A DNA stretch of 64,000 nucleotides, taken from assembly GCF_014138285.1 (NCBI RefSeq), contig NZ_JACGXN010000015.1:54950-118949 (forward strand). Direction: 5' to 3'. Position 1 is the first letter of the stretch. Each line of letters starts with the position of its first letter. The stretch is from Phyllobacterium myrsinacearum (GTDB lineage Bacteria; Pseudomonadota; Alphaproteobacteria; Rhizobiales; Rhizobiaceae). Below the pieces are notes generated by a model, which saw only the letters and a list, made by a program, of their open reading frames with translations, did not search any database and had not been told where the DNA came from. The position numbers and the translations under genes are program-made. Shown here one piece after another: positions 1 to 9,447 of this stretch.

Positions 1-947
1 GCATCGGCGAGACGCCCCTGATGTTCTGCGGCAAGATCGAAGTAATCCATGGCGCGGGTCATGTAGAGATACGAATTGGGGTCGAAGCGGTCGACGAACG
101 ACATGCCCTGATGGCGGAGATAACTTTCAATCTGGAAATCCGCGTCAAAGCCGAACGTCACGTTCTGACGATCCTGCAGATTGCGTCCGAACTTGCGGTG
201 CAGGGCGGTTTCCGAGAGATAGGTGATATGCGCGGCCATGCGGGCCACGGACAGACCTTTGCGCGGGACGGTGCCTTCTTCCAGATAACGTCCTTCCTTC
301 CACTCAGGGTCCGCCATGACGGCCTGACGGCCCACTTCATGGAAGGCGATGTTCTGAGAGGAGTGGCGCGCACCTGTGGCAATGGCGACAGCAGCAAAAA
401 CCCGGTCTGAATGGCTCGACGCCCATTCCAGCACCTGCATGCCGCCCATGGAGCCGCCGACGACGGCGAAGAGCTGCTTGATGCCGAAGTGATCGATGAG
501 CATGGCCTGCGCCCGCACCATGTCGGCAATGGTGATGATCGACAGGTCAAGCGCCCAGGGCTTGCCGGTTTCAGGATTGATCGAAGCCGGACCCGTCGAG
601 CCGAGGCAGCCGCCAAGCACATTGGAACACAGGACAAAGAAGCGATCCGTATCGATAGGCTTGCCGGGGCCAACCAGCGTTTCCCACCAGCCATTCTTGC
701 CGGTGACCGGATGCACATTGGCAACATGCTGGTCGCCGGTCAGCGCATGACAGATCAGGATGGCGTTGGACTTGTCGGCATTGAGTTCGCCGTAGCTCTG
801 ATAAGCGATGCGGAAGGGAGAGAGTGAAACGCCGCTGTCGAGATGCAACGGCTTATCGACGCCAAAATCCACCACGGGACTATGGGGATTTGTCGCTTCC
901 TGACTTTTCTGGTCGATACCGGCGGATGGTTTGCTGAATTTCGTCAT
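1..947 (-). CDS. metX: Homoserine O-acetyltransferase MetX (3' end outside window)
   Basis: Acylates homoserine from an acyl-CoA in the cytoplasm, the first committed step of methionine synthesis by direct sulfhydrylation. About 315 residues are visible; the C-terminus is cut by the window edge. It has an alpha/beta-hydrolase fold with the MetX signature HALTGDQH at residues 67-74 and the nucleophile elbow GGSMGG with Ser166. The catalytic Asp and His lie beyond the edge. The ATG start (MTKFSKPS) gives the usual family length before the fold and sits about 22 bases below a good promoter. It diverges from hisC. Acetyl versus succinyl specificity cannot be read directly; acetyl is usual for this lineage. 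Confidence 0.93.
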   Translation of the reverse strand, partial: MTKFSKPSAGIDQKSQEATNPHSPVVDFGVDKPLHLDSGVSLSPFRIAYQSYGELNADKSNAILICHALTGDQHVANVHPVTGKNGWWETLVGPGKPIDTDRFFVLCSNVLGGCLGSTGPASINPETGKPWALDLSIITIADMVRAQAMLIDHFGIKQLFAVVGGSMGGMQVLEWASSHSDRVFAAVAIATGARHSSQNIAFHEVGRQAVMADPEWKEGRYLEEGTVPRKGLSVARMAAHITYLSETALHRKFGRNLQDRQNVTFGFDADFQIESYLRHQGMSFVDRFDPNSYLYMTRAMDYFDLAAEHQGRLAD

Positions 948-975
948 GTTCGCGTATTTCAAGCTTTGTGGGCCG

Positions 976-1005
976 TAGCTATGGTCGCGCCACCCGCAAA
1001 GTCAA
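976..1005 (-). promoter_or_regulatory. Putative sigma-70-type promoter of metX
   Basis: Read leftwards, TTGACT (1005-1000) is followed after 18 bases by TAGCTA (981-976). It would start a leader of only about 20 bases before the metX ATG at 947. The rhizobial housekeeping consensus is CTTGAC-N17-CTATAT. Seen by eye only. Confidence 0.45.
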
Positions 1006-1139
1006 TGGTTTCTTTGATTTTCAGGGCAGCGTGTCGCAAGTTGGGCTCGACATCGGGCCTATTGGCGGCTATGCCCCGTGGCTTGAGCTATTGCCTGCGA
1101 TGACCATCGATTTCAACGATGTTACGGATCTTGAGAATC

Positions 1140-2246
1140 ATGACAACGACATTGAAAGACACGCGTCCCACTCCAAAACCCGGCGTTCTGGATATTGCCG
1201 CCTATGTCCCCGGCAAGGAATCGGCACCCGGTGTGGCCAAGGTCTATAAACTCTCATCCAATGAAACGCCTCTGGGCGCGAGCAAGCACGCGACCGATGC
1301 CTATCATAATGTATCCGAACGTCTTGAAATCTATCCGGACGGTCAGGCCGCGCTGCTCAAGCAAGCGATTGCCGACGTTCACGGATTGAATGCAGACAAC
1401 CTCCTGTGCGGCAACGGCTCGGACGAACTGCTGGGGCTGTTGTGCCAGACCTATCTCTCGCCCGGCGATGAAGCTGTTTATACCGAACATGGTTTCATGG
1501 TGTACAAGATTTACATCATGGCAGCCGGTGCGACGCCAGTCGTGGCCAAGGAAAAGAATGAGCAGGCGGAAGTCGACGCCATTCTTGCTGCTGTCACGCC
1601 GCAGACCAAGATCGTATTTCTGGCCAACCCGAACAACCCAACCGGAACATACATTCCCTTCGAGGAGGTGCGCCGCCTGCACGCGGCCCTGCCGAAGAAC
1701 GTCCTGCTCGTTCTCGATGCGGCCTATGCGGAATATGTGCGCCGTAACGATTATGAAGCCGGTGTCGAGCTCGTCTCATCGTTCGAAAATGTCGTGATGA
1801 CCCGCACCTTCTCGAAGATTCATGGCCTTGCTGCGCTGCGGATCGGCTGGATGTTCGCACCCGCGCATGTCATCGACGCGGTCAACCGCATTCGCGGACC
1901 GTTCAACCTGAACTCCGCCGCCATCGCGGCGGGCGCTGCGGCGATTCGTGACCGTGCGCATGTCGACAAGGCTGTGGCCTTCAACGACACATGGCTGCCA
2001 TGGCTGACAGAACAGCTGTCGGCGCTGGGTCTGCGCGTTACACCATCCGTCGGCAATTTCCTGCTCGTCCACTTTCCTCACGATGCGGCGAAGTCGGCCG
2101 AAAAGGCAGACTCCTATCTGACCAGCAAGGGCTATATTTTGCGCCGCGTTACGGGCTACGGATTCCCGAACGCGTTGCGCCTTACCATTGGATCCGAGGA
2201 AGCCAATCGCGGCGTAGTCGCTGCACTCTCCGAATTCTTGAAGTAA
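1140..2246 (+). CDS. hisC: Histidinol-phosphate / aromatic aminotransferase HisC
   Basis: PLP-dependent class I/II aminotransferase, 368 residues from the ATG at 1140 ([10 protein letters not shown]). It interconverts imidazole-acetol phosphate and histidinol phosphate in histidine synthesis; homologues also transaminate prephenate or aromatic keto acids. The PLP lysine is Lys226 in TRTFSK, with ANPNNPTGT at 162-170 and the cofactor-binding Asp193/Tyr196. An in-frame ATG at 1119 would add seven residues that look non-coding. The next gene, tyrC, begins four bases after the stop codon, which suggests a joint role in tyrosine/phenylalanine synthesis. Confidence 0.95.
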   Translation: MTTTLKDTRPTPKPGVLDIAAYVPGKESAPGVAKVYKLSSNETPLGASKHATDAYHNVSERLEIYPDGQAALLKQAIADVHGLNADNLLCGNGSDELLGLLCQTYLSPGDEAVYTEHGFMVYKIYIMAAGATPVVAKEKNEQAEVDAILAAVTPQTKIVFLANPNNPTGTYIPFEEVRRLHAALPKNVLLVLDAAYAEYVRRNDYEAGVELVSSFENVVMTRTFSKIHGLAALRIGWMFAPAHVIDAVNRIRGPFNLNSAAIAAGAAAIRDRAHVDKAVAFNDTWLPWLTEQLSALGLRVTPSVGNFLLVHFPHDAAKSAEKADSYLTSKGYILRRVTGYGFPNALRLTIGSEEANRGVVAALSEFLK

Positions 2247-2249
2247 AAA

Positions 2250-3182
2250 ATGTCTAAGATCCATTTCGATACAATTGCACTGATCGGTATAGGCCTGATC
2301 GGTTCTTCGCTGGCACGCGTCATCAAACGCGAAGGTCTGGCGGATCACATCGTCATCTCGACCCGCAGTGAAAGCACGCTGAAGCGTGCCGAAGCGCTGG
2401 GTCTTGGCGACAGCTATGTTCTTGACAGTGCAGAAGCGGTCAGGAATGCCGATCTGGTCATCATCTCCGTGCCTGTCGGCTCGTCCGGTGACGTTGCCAG
2501 ACATATTGCCGGATCGCTGAAAGCAGGCGCCATCGTCACCGACGTCGGTTCAACCAAAGGATCGGTTATCGCCCAGATGCAGCCGGAACTGCCCGTTCAT
2601 GTGCATTTCATTCCGGGCCACCCGCTGGCCGGTACGGAATATTCCGGACCCGATGCAGGCTTTGCCGAGCTCTTTGCCAACCGCTGGTGTATCCTGACGC
2701 CGCTTGAAGGCACCGATCCCGTTGCCCTCGATCGGCTAACGAAATTCTGGGAGGCTTGCGGCTCGCGGCTCGATACCATGGATCCGCTGCACCACGACCG
2801 GGTGCTGGCCATTGTCTCGCACCTTCCGCATATCATCGCCTACAACATTGTCGGTACGGCGAGCGATCTGGAAGAAGTGACCAATTCGGAAGTGATCAAA
2901 TATTCCGCCTCCGGTTTTCGCGATTTCACCCGCCTTGCCGCGTCTGATCCAACCATGTGGCGTGACGTCTGCCTGCACAACAAGGACGCGATCCTTGAAA
3001 TGCTGGCGCGGTTCTCCGAGGATCTGGCTTCGTTGCAGCGGTCAATCCGCTGGGGCGATGGCGATGCGCTGTTTGACCTTTTCACCCGCACCCGTGCCGT
3101 CCGGCGCGGGATTATCGATGCGGGTCAGGAAGTGGATGCGCCCGATTTCGGCCGGCAAAAGGCGGGCGCCAAGAGTTCCTGA
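2250..3182 (+). CDS. tyrC: Prephenate/arogenate (cyclohexadienyl) dehydrogenase
   Basis: 310-residue NAD(P)-dependent enzyme that oxidatively decarboxylates prephenate to 4-hydroxyphenylpyruvate, or arogenate to tyrosine. The N-terminal Rossmann motif GIGLIGS is at residues 13-19; the conserved substrate-pocket segments HFIPGHPLAG and SHLPH follow, then an all-helical C-terminal dimerisation domain. There is no fused chorismate mutase or ACT domain, as in other alphaproteobacterial TyrC proteins. It is almost certainly co-transcribed and translationally coupled with hisC (3 bases between genes), placing the dehydrogenase next to an aminotransferase able to use its product. Confidence 0.94.
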   Translation: MSKIHFDTIALIGIGLIGSSLARVIKREGLADHIVISTRSESTLKRAEALGLGDSYVLDSAEAVRNADLVIISVPVGSSGDVARHIAGSLKAGAIVTDVGSTKGSVIAQMQPELPVHVHFIPGHPLAGTEYSGPDAGFAELFANRWCILTPLEGTDPVALDRLTKFWEACGSRLDTMDPLHHDRVLAIVSHLPHIIAYNIVGTASDLEEVTNSEVIKYSASGFRDFTRLAASDPTMWRDVCLHNKDAILEMLARFSEDLASLQRSIRWGDGDALFDLFTRTRAVRRGIIDAGQEVDAPDFGRQKAGAKSS

Positions 3183-3227
3183 TAAAACTGCAATGGCTGC
3201 ACCATATCGTTGCAACCTGATCTGCCC

Positions 3228-4247
3228 TTATAGGGACGGCAGGCGGCCGATGCTGATGAAGCCGACCGACATCTTCCCGTTCTTGACGGTAACGGGGAGG
3301 GTCGGCGCACCGCTTGCATCCTTCGGTACGAAGGCCATGGCCTGTACCACAGATGAGATGATCTTGTTCTGACCGGGGAAAATGCTCTTTACCGTAGTGG
3401 CGACGCTTTCGGGATTGCGCATCGTTATCTTGAAGTCGCCGCTGATGCGGCCGTCATCGGCCACAGAAAATGGTCCAGAAATAGCTACGCCGCTGCCATC
3501 GGGCAGGGCGAGGTCAACCCGGCGCAGAATGCCGCTCTGCCCGCGCAGAACGCTCAGATCCCGTTCCGTTTTGCCGATGAGAGCAAAGCCGTTTGCCAGC
3601 TGGATATCGGCCGCGCCTGTCAGTTCCGGCAAGGGTTTGTCGTAGATGGTGTTATCGGCGACCTTCAGATTGTTGAACGAAAGTGCGATATCCATCGCAG
3701 GCTCAATGGCGCGGAAATGCAGCTGCCCATCTTTCAGGGTCGCGAGCGGTGTAGCGGCACCAGAGGGGTTGTGCTGATTGATGACAACATTACTGCCCTC
3801 AAGCGAGAGGCGGCGCGGAATGGGCTTGTCGAGCCGGACGCTCGATTTGAGATTATCCCAATTGAGGTCAAGCGGCATCATGCCCGGCACATTGACTGCG
3901 GCAGGTCCGTCCACTTCGCTGACAATATGGAATGGGGCATAGATCTGCGCCGCCGAACGGAAGGCACCCGTACTGACCGAAACATTCTTGGCCTGATCCA
4001 CCCATGACACGCTGGAGCAGTTGAGGCCAAGACGGAAGGGATAGCCGCGTGCCGTTGCGTTGTCGCAAGCGGCATTGATGCCCTTGGCCTGCAGACCGGC
4101 AATGTTGGTGGCGACGCGCGTTTCCAGCACATTGGCGAGATAATACCACCCGCCGGTATAGAGCAGGCCGATGATGACAATACCGACCGCCAGGAAACGG
4201 ATACGCCTTCCGGCGTTGTAGCTTTTGTCGGCAGTGCTTGACGTCAT
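3228..4247 (-). CDS. DUF2125 family membrane-anchored protein
   Basis: 339 residues. One membrane segment near the N-terminus (about 17-36, FLAVGIVIIGLLYTGGWYYL) is followed by a periplasmic beta-rich body, including the family's Cys pair region (AACDNATARGYPFRLGLNC) and repeated strand-like segments. This matches DUF2125, a Rhizobiales family of unknown function. Convergent with tyrC (45 bases between stops) and divergent from the ChaC-like gene. No catalytic motif is visible; the single anchor and long beta-rich domain suggest a cell-envelope role, which is inference only. Confidence 0.85.
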   Translation of the reverse strand: MTSSTADKSYNAGRRIRFLAVGIVIIGLLYTGGWYYLANVLETRVATNIAGLQAKGINAACDNATARGYPFRLGLNCSSVSWVDQAKNVSVSTGAFRSAAQIYAPFHIVSEVDGPAAVNVPGMMPLDLNWDNLKSSVRLDKPIPRRLSLEGSNVVINQHNPSGAATPLATLKDGQLHFRAIEPAMDIALSFNNLKVADNTIYDKPLPELTGAADIQLANGFALIGKTERDLSVLRGQSGILRRVDLALPDGSGVAISGPFSVADDGRISGDFKITMRNPESVATTVKSIFPGQNKIISSVVQAMAFVPKDASGAPTLPVTVKNGKMSVGFISIGRLPSL

Positions 4248-4311
4248 GGTCCGGGTCTCGCTATCGGTCAGTGAAGGAACTTCGAAATGAAGTACAGCTA
4301 TCAGGACGGAT

Positions 4312-4839
4312 ATGGGCGATTTTTGGGTCTTTGGCTATGGTTCTCTGATGTGGAAGCCCGGCTTTGCACATGTTGAAACGATGCATGCGCGTCTTCATGG
4401 CTACCGGCGGGCGCTGTGCGTGCATTCCTATGTGCACCGCGGAACACCGGAGCGGCCCGGTCTGGTGCTTGGCCTCGATCATGGCGGTTCGTGTCTTGGT
4501 CTTGCCTTTCGGGTTCCGGGCGAACTCGAAGACGAAGTGGTGACTTATCTGCGCGAACGGGAACTCGTCACGAATGTCTATCTGGAGAAGCGGCTGGCGC
4601 TTCGCCTCAGCGATGGCCGCAAGGTTGAGGCGCTGACTTACGTGGTTGACCGCAAGCACGTGCAATATGCCGGAGCGCTGACCGTGGAACAAGCCGCGGC
4701 GACCGTGCGCGGCTCCATAGGCCAATCCGGACGCAATGAGGACTACGTGCACAATACGCTTGAACATATGCGCAAGATGAACATTCGCGACCACTGGTTC
4801 GAAACACTGGTCGCCGCCATCGACCGCAATCCGGTCTAG
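4312..4839 (+). CDS. ChaC-like gamma-glutamylcyclotransferase
   Basis: 175 residues with the family hallmark FGYGSLMW at 7-14, the loop that binds the gamma-glutamyl group. ChaC-type enzymes degrade glutathione to 5-oxoproline and Cys-Gly in the cytosol. The conserved blocks RALCVHSYVHRGTPERPGLVLGL and the acidic stretch GELEDEVVTYLRERE match the ChaC rather than the GGCT subfamily. An AGGA ribosome-binding site lies just upstream (CAGGACGG). Monocistronic: divergent from the DUF2125 gene and convergent with the acyltransferase. Confidence 0.9.
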   Translation: MGDFWVFGYGSLMWKPGFAHVETMHARLHGYRRALCVHSYVHRGTPERPGLVLGLDHGGSCLGLAFRVPGELEDEVVTYLRERELVTNVYLEKRLALRLSDGRKVEALTYVVDRKHVQYAGALTVEQAAATVRGSIGQSGRNEDYVHNTLEHMRKMNIRDHWFETLVAAIDRNPV

Positions 4840-4934
4840 CGATCAGGCGGTAATTTCATAAATGGGAACGGCGCAGGCTGCAGCTTGTCGAAGGGCGAAC
4901 CACGCATAATAGGGGTTTGCAGACCTCGGAAATC

Positions 4935-5720
4935 TCAGATCATCACGCCCAGTTCTTTCAGCCGCTGAATCGCCGTCGGCGGCAGGGGTGGCGGATTTTT
5001 TGAGCGGGCCGCTTCAATAAGCAGTTCATCGCAGGCGGCCTCCGTCACGTCCTGCAGCTTTTTCAGGAATGTTTCCGCATCGAGACCCGGCTGGATCGGC
5101 GGGAGAATGCGGCAGCGGATCGTGCCGGGATAGCGGCGGAACTTGCGGCGCGGCCAATACAGGCCTGCAACGTGGGCGATGGGCAATACAGGCACACCCA
5201 ATTCGCTGTAGATGTGGGCGACGCCATATTTGTAGGCGGGTGGTGCACCGGGTGCCGTGCGCGTACCTTCGGGATAGATCATCAGCTGTCGTCCCTGGGA
5301 AACCGCTTCGCGCGCTCCCCGGATCGCTGTCTTCATGGCGACTGAGCGCTTGCCCCGGTCAATCGGCACCATCTTCATCTTGAGGATGTACCAGCCGAAG
5401 AGGGGTATCCACATCAGCTCGCGCTTGAGAATATAGACGGGATCCGCGATCTGCGGCAGGAACGCATAGGCATCCCAGAACGATTGATGTTTCGGCGCGC
5501 AGATGTACGGACCATCGGGAATATTCTCGATACCCTCGATCACATGATCAGTGCCAGCCAGAACTTTCTGCAACCAATGGTTGGACCTCGCCCAATTTTT
5601 CGGAACGCTCCAGGCATTCTTGCGGGCGCTGAGGAAATAATAGGGCGTGAAGATGATCATCTGAATGATCAGGTTGAGATAGAAGGCTATATTGAAAACG
5701 ATTGATCGGATGATCGTCAT
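4935..5720 (-). CDS. plsC: 1-acyl-sn-glycerol-3-phosphate acyltransferase (PlsC family)
   Basis: 261 residues from the ATG at 5720; an ATG five codons upstream (5735) is also possible. Transfers an acyl chain to lysophosphatidic acid at the inner membrane. The catalytic HX4D box is HQSFWD (78-83) and the acceptor-binding EGTR is at 151-154. A hydrophobic N-terminal segment (about 8-30) anchors it. It lies downstream of the DUF218 gene and ftsEX on the same strand, a gene order common in Rhizobiales. A role in acylating another phospholipid or ornithine-lipid precursor cannot be excluded. Confidence 0.9.
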   Translation of the reverse strand: MTIIRSIVFNIAFYLNLIIQMIIFTPYYFLSARKNAWSVPKNWARSNHWLQKVLAGTDHVIEGIENIPDGPYICAPKHQSFWDAYAFLPQIADPVYILKRELMWIPLFGWYILKMKMVPIDRGKRSVAMKTAIRGAREAVSQGRQLMIYPEGTRTAPGAPPAYKYGVAHIYSELGVPVLPIAHVAGLYWPRRKFRRYPGTIRCRILPPIQPGLDAETFLKKLQDVTEAACDELLIEAARSKNPPPLPPTAIQRLKELGVMI

Positions 5721-5788
5721 GGGGGTCCCGGTCATGGCGGTTGGCTAGGCCTTGGTTATACCAAGTTGACGGCGCCGTGAACTCCCTA

Positions 5789-6517
5789 TCAGGACCTCTT
5801 CACCCATCGGACCATGGTTTCCGTTACGGCAGACAGACTATCGGGAAGAGCCGAGCGTATGACCGCGCCCAGATATTTCACGTATTCGACGACGAGCACG
5901 CGCACGACCTGGCCGCGGGCCAGCCAGTCGCCATTGCGCAAATCGCTGTTGACGATAGGGTAGGGGACGAATTCGATGTCCTGCGAGGCACGTCTGAGTT
6001 CAACCAGAGTTCGCGGCATGTGGTAATTATTGGTTACGACGATGACCCTGGTGTAATGATTGGCTTTGGCCCATTTGATGCTTTCGGATGCGTTGCCGAT
6101 GGTGTCGAGTGCAGAGCGGTCAATGTCGACGCAGCACTCAAACAGGGTGGCATCGCCGCGCGTCACCCGCTGCAACTCGCCGCGTTTGGTCGAGGGATGG
6201 ACTCCGCTGATGAAAAGCCGCTCGCCGCGCTTGTTTTTCAGGAGATCAAGGGCCCCTTCAATCCGGGAATAGCCGCCGGTGAGGACAATGATGCCGTCGG
6301 CTGGCTCAACCAGATCAGGTGTCTGCATTGTGCTGACGTGATCGCTGAAAACGATGAAGCCACCGAGGAACAGACCGAGCGCCAGAACGCCGAGCAGAAA
6401 GAAGGGACGTGCAACCCGCTTGCGCAGGGCAGATACAAGCCCGCGGGCACGGCCTTCATCGCCTGCCGGAGGTTGGTTGCTGCTGTCGTTCGCGCCGTCC
6501 ATTTTCGGGTCACGCAT
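5789..6517 (-). CDS. YdcF/SanA-type DUF218 membrane protein
   Basis: 242 residues. A disordered, charged N-terminus is followed by one membrane helix (about 39-57) and a DUF218 Rossmann-like domain starting at DGIIVLTGGYSRIEGAL, with the family's VVTNNYHMPRT block and the acidic/Asn cluster around GNASESIKWAK. DUF218 proteins (ElyC, SanA, YdcF) are inner-membrane proteins linked to envelope integrity and lipid-carrier metabolism in other bacteria, but the reaction is not settled. Position between ftsX and plsC fits an envelope role. Confidence 0.85.
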   Translation of the reverse strand: MRDPKMDGANDSSNQPPAGDEGRARGLVSALRKRVARPFFLLGVLALGLFLGGFIVFSDHVSTMQTPDLVEPADGIIVLTGGYSRIEGALDLLKNKRGERLFISGVHPSTKRGELQRVTRGDATLFECCVDIDRSALDTIGNASESIKWAKANHYTRVIVVTNNYHMPRTLVELRRASQDIEFVPYPIVNSDLRNGDWLARGQVVRVLVVEYVKYLGAVIRSALPDSLSAVTETMVRWVKRS

Positions 6518-6604
6518 TGCCTTGTTCGAGGGTCATACCGGGAGCTTATAGGCCTTGCCGGCAAATCTCCCCTAAATTCCATATCGACAAATTGATTCGA
6601 ATGC

Positions 6605-7603
6605 TCAGGTATCGTGACTTTCGCCCGTGCGTCCGTCTACCCGGCGTAAATGCGCTATGACTGTCATTCGTGTTGTAATCATGGTCAAAACACTGACTGC
6701 GAGTATGATAAGGACGACGCCGGAGTAGCCGCCTGATCCGATGGAAAAATTACCGAACAGAGCTGTGGCCTGATCGGCTTCGGGCGTTGCCAGATTCCGC
6801 GACGACCACCAGCCGATGATCAGGAAGATCAGAATGGCCAGTGCCCCGCCGCACAATGCACCTTTCAGGGCAGTCCAGAAAAAATGCCGTTCGAATTGCC
6901 GGGCAACGAATTTCTGTTCCGCGCCGATAAAATGCAGCACTTCGATGATGTGACCATTACCTGCCATGGCGCCGCGCGTGGCAAAAATAACGGTCAGCAC
7001 CGTGGCGGCAATGACCAGTCCCAGGACGGCCATGCCGATCAGCACCGTGGAGCGGGCCATGGAGACAAGCCGGTCAACCCAGTTGCGGTGATCATCGAAA
7101 CTCGCGCCCGGGACATTTTTGACGAGTTCGCTGCGCAGCGTGGCGAAATCCGGCGGTGATGCTTCGTCCAGTGTAACGACCACCAGTCTTGGAACCGGCA
7201 GTTCATCAATGTTGAGGCCTGTGCCAAGCCACGGCTCCAGCAGCCGGGCCGTCGCTGCGCGATCAATGACGCGGGTTGATTTGACGCCGGCAAAGCCTTC
7301 CGCCAGCTTGCTGGCCTGTGCCAGCAGTTTCTCCATGTCCTGCCCTTCGACGGGGCGTATCTGAATGGTGGCTTCAGTCGATATCTGGCTTTGCCATGTG
7401 GCAGCGGTTGACTGAACGAGGCTGACCGCGCCGATGGTGAGGCAGGCGAGGAACGTCATGATGGCGATGACGATCATCAGCGCGTGCCCGACGACGTTGC
7501 CGGCGGGCACAATCGGCGCCTGCCCGTTCTTGCCGCGCACAAGCTGTACGGCCCGGTCTTTCAGATCCAGGGCCAGTTCCCGGAGACGGGCGGCATCAAT
7601 CAT
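6605..7603 (-). CDS. ftsX: Cell-division ABC transporter permease FtsX
   Basis: 332 residues with the FtsX arrangement: one N-terminal membrane helix (about 38-64), an extracytoplasmic loop (about 65-185), then three C-terminal helices (about 188-212, 237-262, 289-312). With FtsE it forms the type VII ABC complex that transmits divisome ATP hydrolysis to periplasmic peptidoglycan hydrolase activation. Its start overlaps the 3' end of ftsE by 8 bases, so the two are translationally coupled. An M23 peptidase, the usual kind of FtsEX-activated partner, is encoded far away at 61.6-63.6 kb; a link is speculation. Confidence 0.92.
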   Translation of the reverse strand: MIDAARLRELALDLKDRAVQLVRGKNGQAPIVPAGNVVGHALMIVIAIMTFLACLTIGAVSLVQSTAATWQSQISTEATIQIRPVEGQDMEKLLAQASKLAEGFAGVKSTRVIDRAATARLLEPWLGTGLNIDELPVPRLVVVTLDEASPPDFATLRSELVKNVPGASFDDHRNWVDRLVSMARSTVLIGMAVLGLVIAATVLTVIFATRGAMAGNGHIIEVLHFIGAEQKFVARQFERHFFWTALKGALCGGALAILIFLIIGWWSSRNLATPEADQATALFGNFSIGSGGYSGVVLIILAVSVLTMITTRMTVIAHLRRVDGRTGESHDT

Positions 7604-8255
7604 AGATGTCGAGCCTCCCCTGATCCAGAATCATGCGACGGGCATTGACCTGGTCCATAAGGGTGAGATCGTGGGTCGCAATGACTACAGCCGTTCCTGA
7701 ACGGTTGAGTTCGCCGAACAGGCGCAGCAAGCGCCGGGCAAGGGGCGGGTCGACGTTGCCGGTCGGTTCGTCCGCCAGCAGAATTTCCGGTTGATCGATC
7801 AGCGCCCGTGCAATGGCCGCACGCTGTTTTTCACCACCGGAAAGGACCGGCGGCAACACGTGCATACGCTCCCCCAGCCCCACCCAGTGCAACAGTTCTT
7901 CCACCTCGGCACGGTACGTCGCCTCCTCCTTGCCGCGCACGCGCAGCGGCAGGGCGACATTCTGGTAGGTTGTCATGTGATCAAGCAGGCGGAAGTCCTG
8001 AAACACCACACCGATACGGCGGCGCAACAAAGGCATTTCCTTGGATGAAATCGTGGCAATATCCTTGCCGAAAACAGTGATGAGGCCGCGCGTCGGCTTT
8101 AGTGTCATGAACAGCAGACGCAGCAGCGAGGTCTTGCCCGCGCCCGAAGGGCCAGTCAAAAACTGGAACGAACGGGGTGAAATATGGAGGCTGACATCAC
8201 GCAGAACCTCCGGGCCCATCCCGTATCGCAAACCGACATTCTCAAAACGAATCAA
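7596..8255 (-). CDS. ftsE: Cell-division ABC transporter ATP-binding protein FtsE
   Basis: 219-residue ATPase. Walker A GPSGAGKT (35-42), Q-loop in VVFQDFRLLD, ABC signature LSGGEKQR (138-145), Walker B ILLADEP (158-164) and the H-loop ATHDL are all intact. The short, insert-free NBD and the overlap with ftsX distinguish it from lipoprotein exporters (LolD). It powers FtsX at the septum. The first gene of a leftward run ftsE-ftsX-DUF218-plsC. Confidence 0.95.
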   Translation of the reverse strand: MIRFENVGLRYGMGPEVLRDVSLHISPRSFQFLTGPSGAGKTSLLRLLFMTLKPTRGLITVFGKDIATISSKEMPLLRRRIGVVFQDFRLLDHMTTYQNVALPLRVRGKEEATYRAEVEELLHWVGLGERMHVLPPVLSGGEKQRAAIARALIDQPEILLADEPTGNVDPPLARRLLRLFGELNRSGTAVVIATHDLTLMDQVNARRMILDQGRLDIYD

Positions 8256-8421
8256 GCTGACTTTCCAAGTTTCTTGTCCACGCGTGTTTTATTCAGCGCG
8301 GACGGATTTGACCACCCATCAATCGCCGCGCCGTTCGTCGAAACATTAATTATTGAGCGGTAGGCTCTAATAATGATTCGGAGGAACATGACTGCAACAT
8401 GGCAGAGCGGTTCGAAAACGC

Positions 8422-8820
8422 GTGATTGCACGGTTTAAATCCATGAGAGGCGAAACTCTTTCGCATATCGTACCCACGCTGCACTTTGACAAAGGCGGAG
8501 TGGAGGACGCGGTGTACGAATCCGTGTATCGCCAACCACTGCAAGGAGCAAACACCGTCAGACCCTCACAAACCCGGCCCGTGCCACTTTCAAGCCTACC
8601 GGATACTACCCCGATAACAATTCTACGAAAGTCGCAACCAGCACAGGCCCGCATGCCCGGCTTTGCCTATTGGCTTCTTCTCCTGCTGGTTGCCGCGTCG
8701 ACTTTCTGGATATGTGGCGGGCATGTGCTCTTCAGTCAGGATCACGGCGCCCGACCGTACGCCGCCGGAATCAATATACTCGCGCCTTCCCGGGCGAACG
8801 GTCCCGTGACAGGACGCTGA
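8422..8820 (+). CDS. Hypothetical small protein with one membrane helix
   Basis: Open frame of 132 codons starting at a GTG (8422), with an ATG at 8443 as a shorter alternative; neither has a clear ribosome-binding site. The N-terminal half is polar and Pro/Thr-rich; residues about 82-105 (FAYWLLLLLVAASTFWICGGHVLF) form one membrane helix, followed by a short tail. I do not recognise the family. Related genomes often carry a zinc-ribbon membrane protein divergent to ftsE; this frame lacks the CxxC ribbon but could be a shortened relative. Coding status is uncertain. The 166 bases between ftsE and this gene show nothing further. Confidence 0.45.
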   Translation: MIARFKSMRGETLSHIVPTLHFDKGGVEDAVYESVYRQPLQGANTVRPSQTRPVPLSSLPDTTPITILRKSQPAQARMPGFAYWLLLLLVAASTFWICGGHVLFSQDHGARPYAAGINILAPSRANGPVTGR

Positions 8821-8846
8821 TTTCCCGTTCCAGGACAGCTGAGCTT

Positions 8847-8876
8847 TTGCTTTTGTGGCTCATATCGGGCTATAGG
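8847..8876 (+). promoter_or_regulatory. Putative promoter of hpt
   Basis: TTGCTT (8847-8852), an 18-base spacer, then TATAGG (8871-8876) preceded by C, so the -10 reads CTATAG, close to the rhizobial CTATAT. A start near 8883 would leave a leader of roughly 28 bases before the hpt ATG. Confidence 0.4.
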
Positions 8877-8910
8877 GGGCCTCATCTATGGGAAAATCAG
8901 GAAAAGTTGC

Positions 8911-9447
8911 ATGCCGAAGGTTGGCGAAAAAGACATTGATGTTCTGTTCAGCGCAAAGGAGATCGCCGAGCGCAATCTTGAACTGGCCAAGGACATCGTC
9001 GCAAAACACTTTGACAACCTGCTGGTGATCTCGATCCTCAAGGGGGCGTTCATTTTCGCGGCTGATCTGATCCGTGCCATGCATGATGCGGGTGCGGAAC
9101 CGGATGTGGAGTTCATTACCGTCTCCAGCTACGGCAAGGGCACGGAGAGCAAGGAAGTGCGTCTCCTGCGCGATATCGACAGTGACGTGCATGGTCGCGA
9201 TGTGCTTTTGATCGACGATATTCTGGAATCGGGCAAGACGCTGAAATTCACGCGCGAACTGATGCTGGAACGCGGTGCGCGCAGCGTTTCCATCGCGGTT
9301 CTGCTCGACAAGAGTGTGAAGCGCAAAACCGATATCGAAGCGGATTTCAAGGGTTTCGAATGCCCCGACTATTTCGTTGTCGGCTACGGCATGGATGTCG
9401 GGCATTCGTTCCGGCAATTGCCCTATGTGGGTGTCGTCAGGGACTGA
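8911..9447 (+). CDS. hpt: Hypoxanthine phosphoribosyltransferase
   Basis: 178 residues. Salvages hypoxanthine (and usually guanine) to IMP/GMP with PRPP. The PRPP loop VLLIDDILESGKT is at 98-110, the SILKGAFIF segment near the N-terminus supplies the pyrophosphate-binding Lys/Gly, and the flexible-loop SSYGKGTES is at 72-80. Full length for the bacterial Hpt family. Stands alone, convergent with the TIGR02302 gene, only 13 bases between the stop codons. Confidence 0.94.
   Translation: MPKVGEKDIDVLFSAKEIAERNLELAKDIVAKHFDNLLVISILKGAFIFAADLIRAMHDAGAEPDVEFITVSSYGKGTESKEVRLLRDIDSDVHGRDVLLIDDILESGKTLKFTRELMLERGARSVSIAVLLDKSVKRKTDIEADFKGFECPDYFVVGYGMDVGHSFRQLPYVGVVRD

Noticed and set aside
948..1139. 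SAM-II-type riboswitch upstream of metX
   Set aside because: Alphaproteobacterial met genes often have one. The promoter-like sequence leaves only a 20-base leader, and the conserved SAM-II core is not visible.
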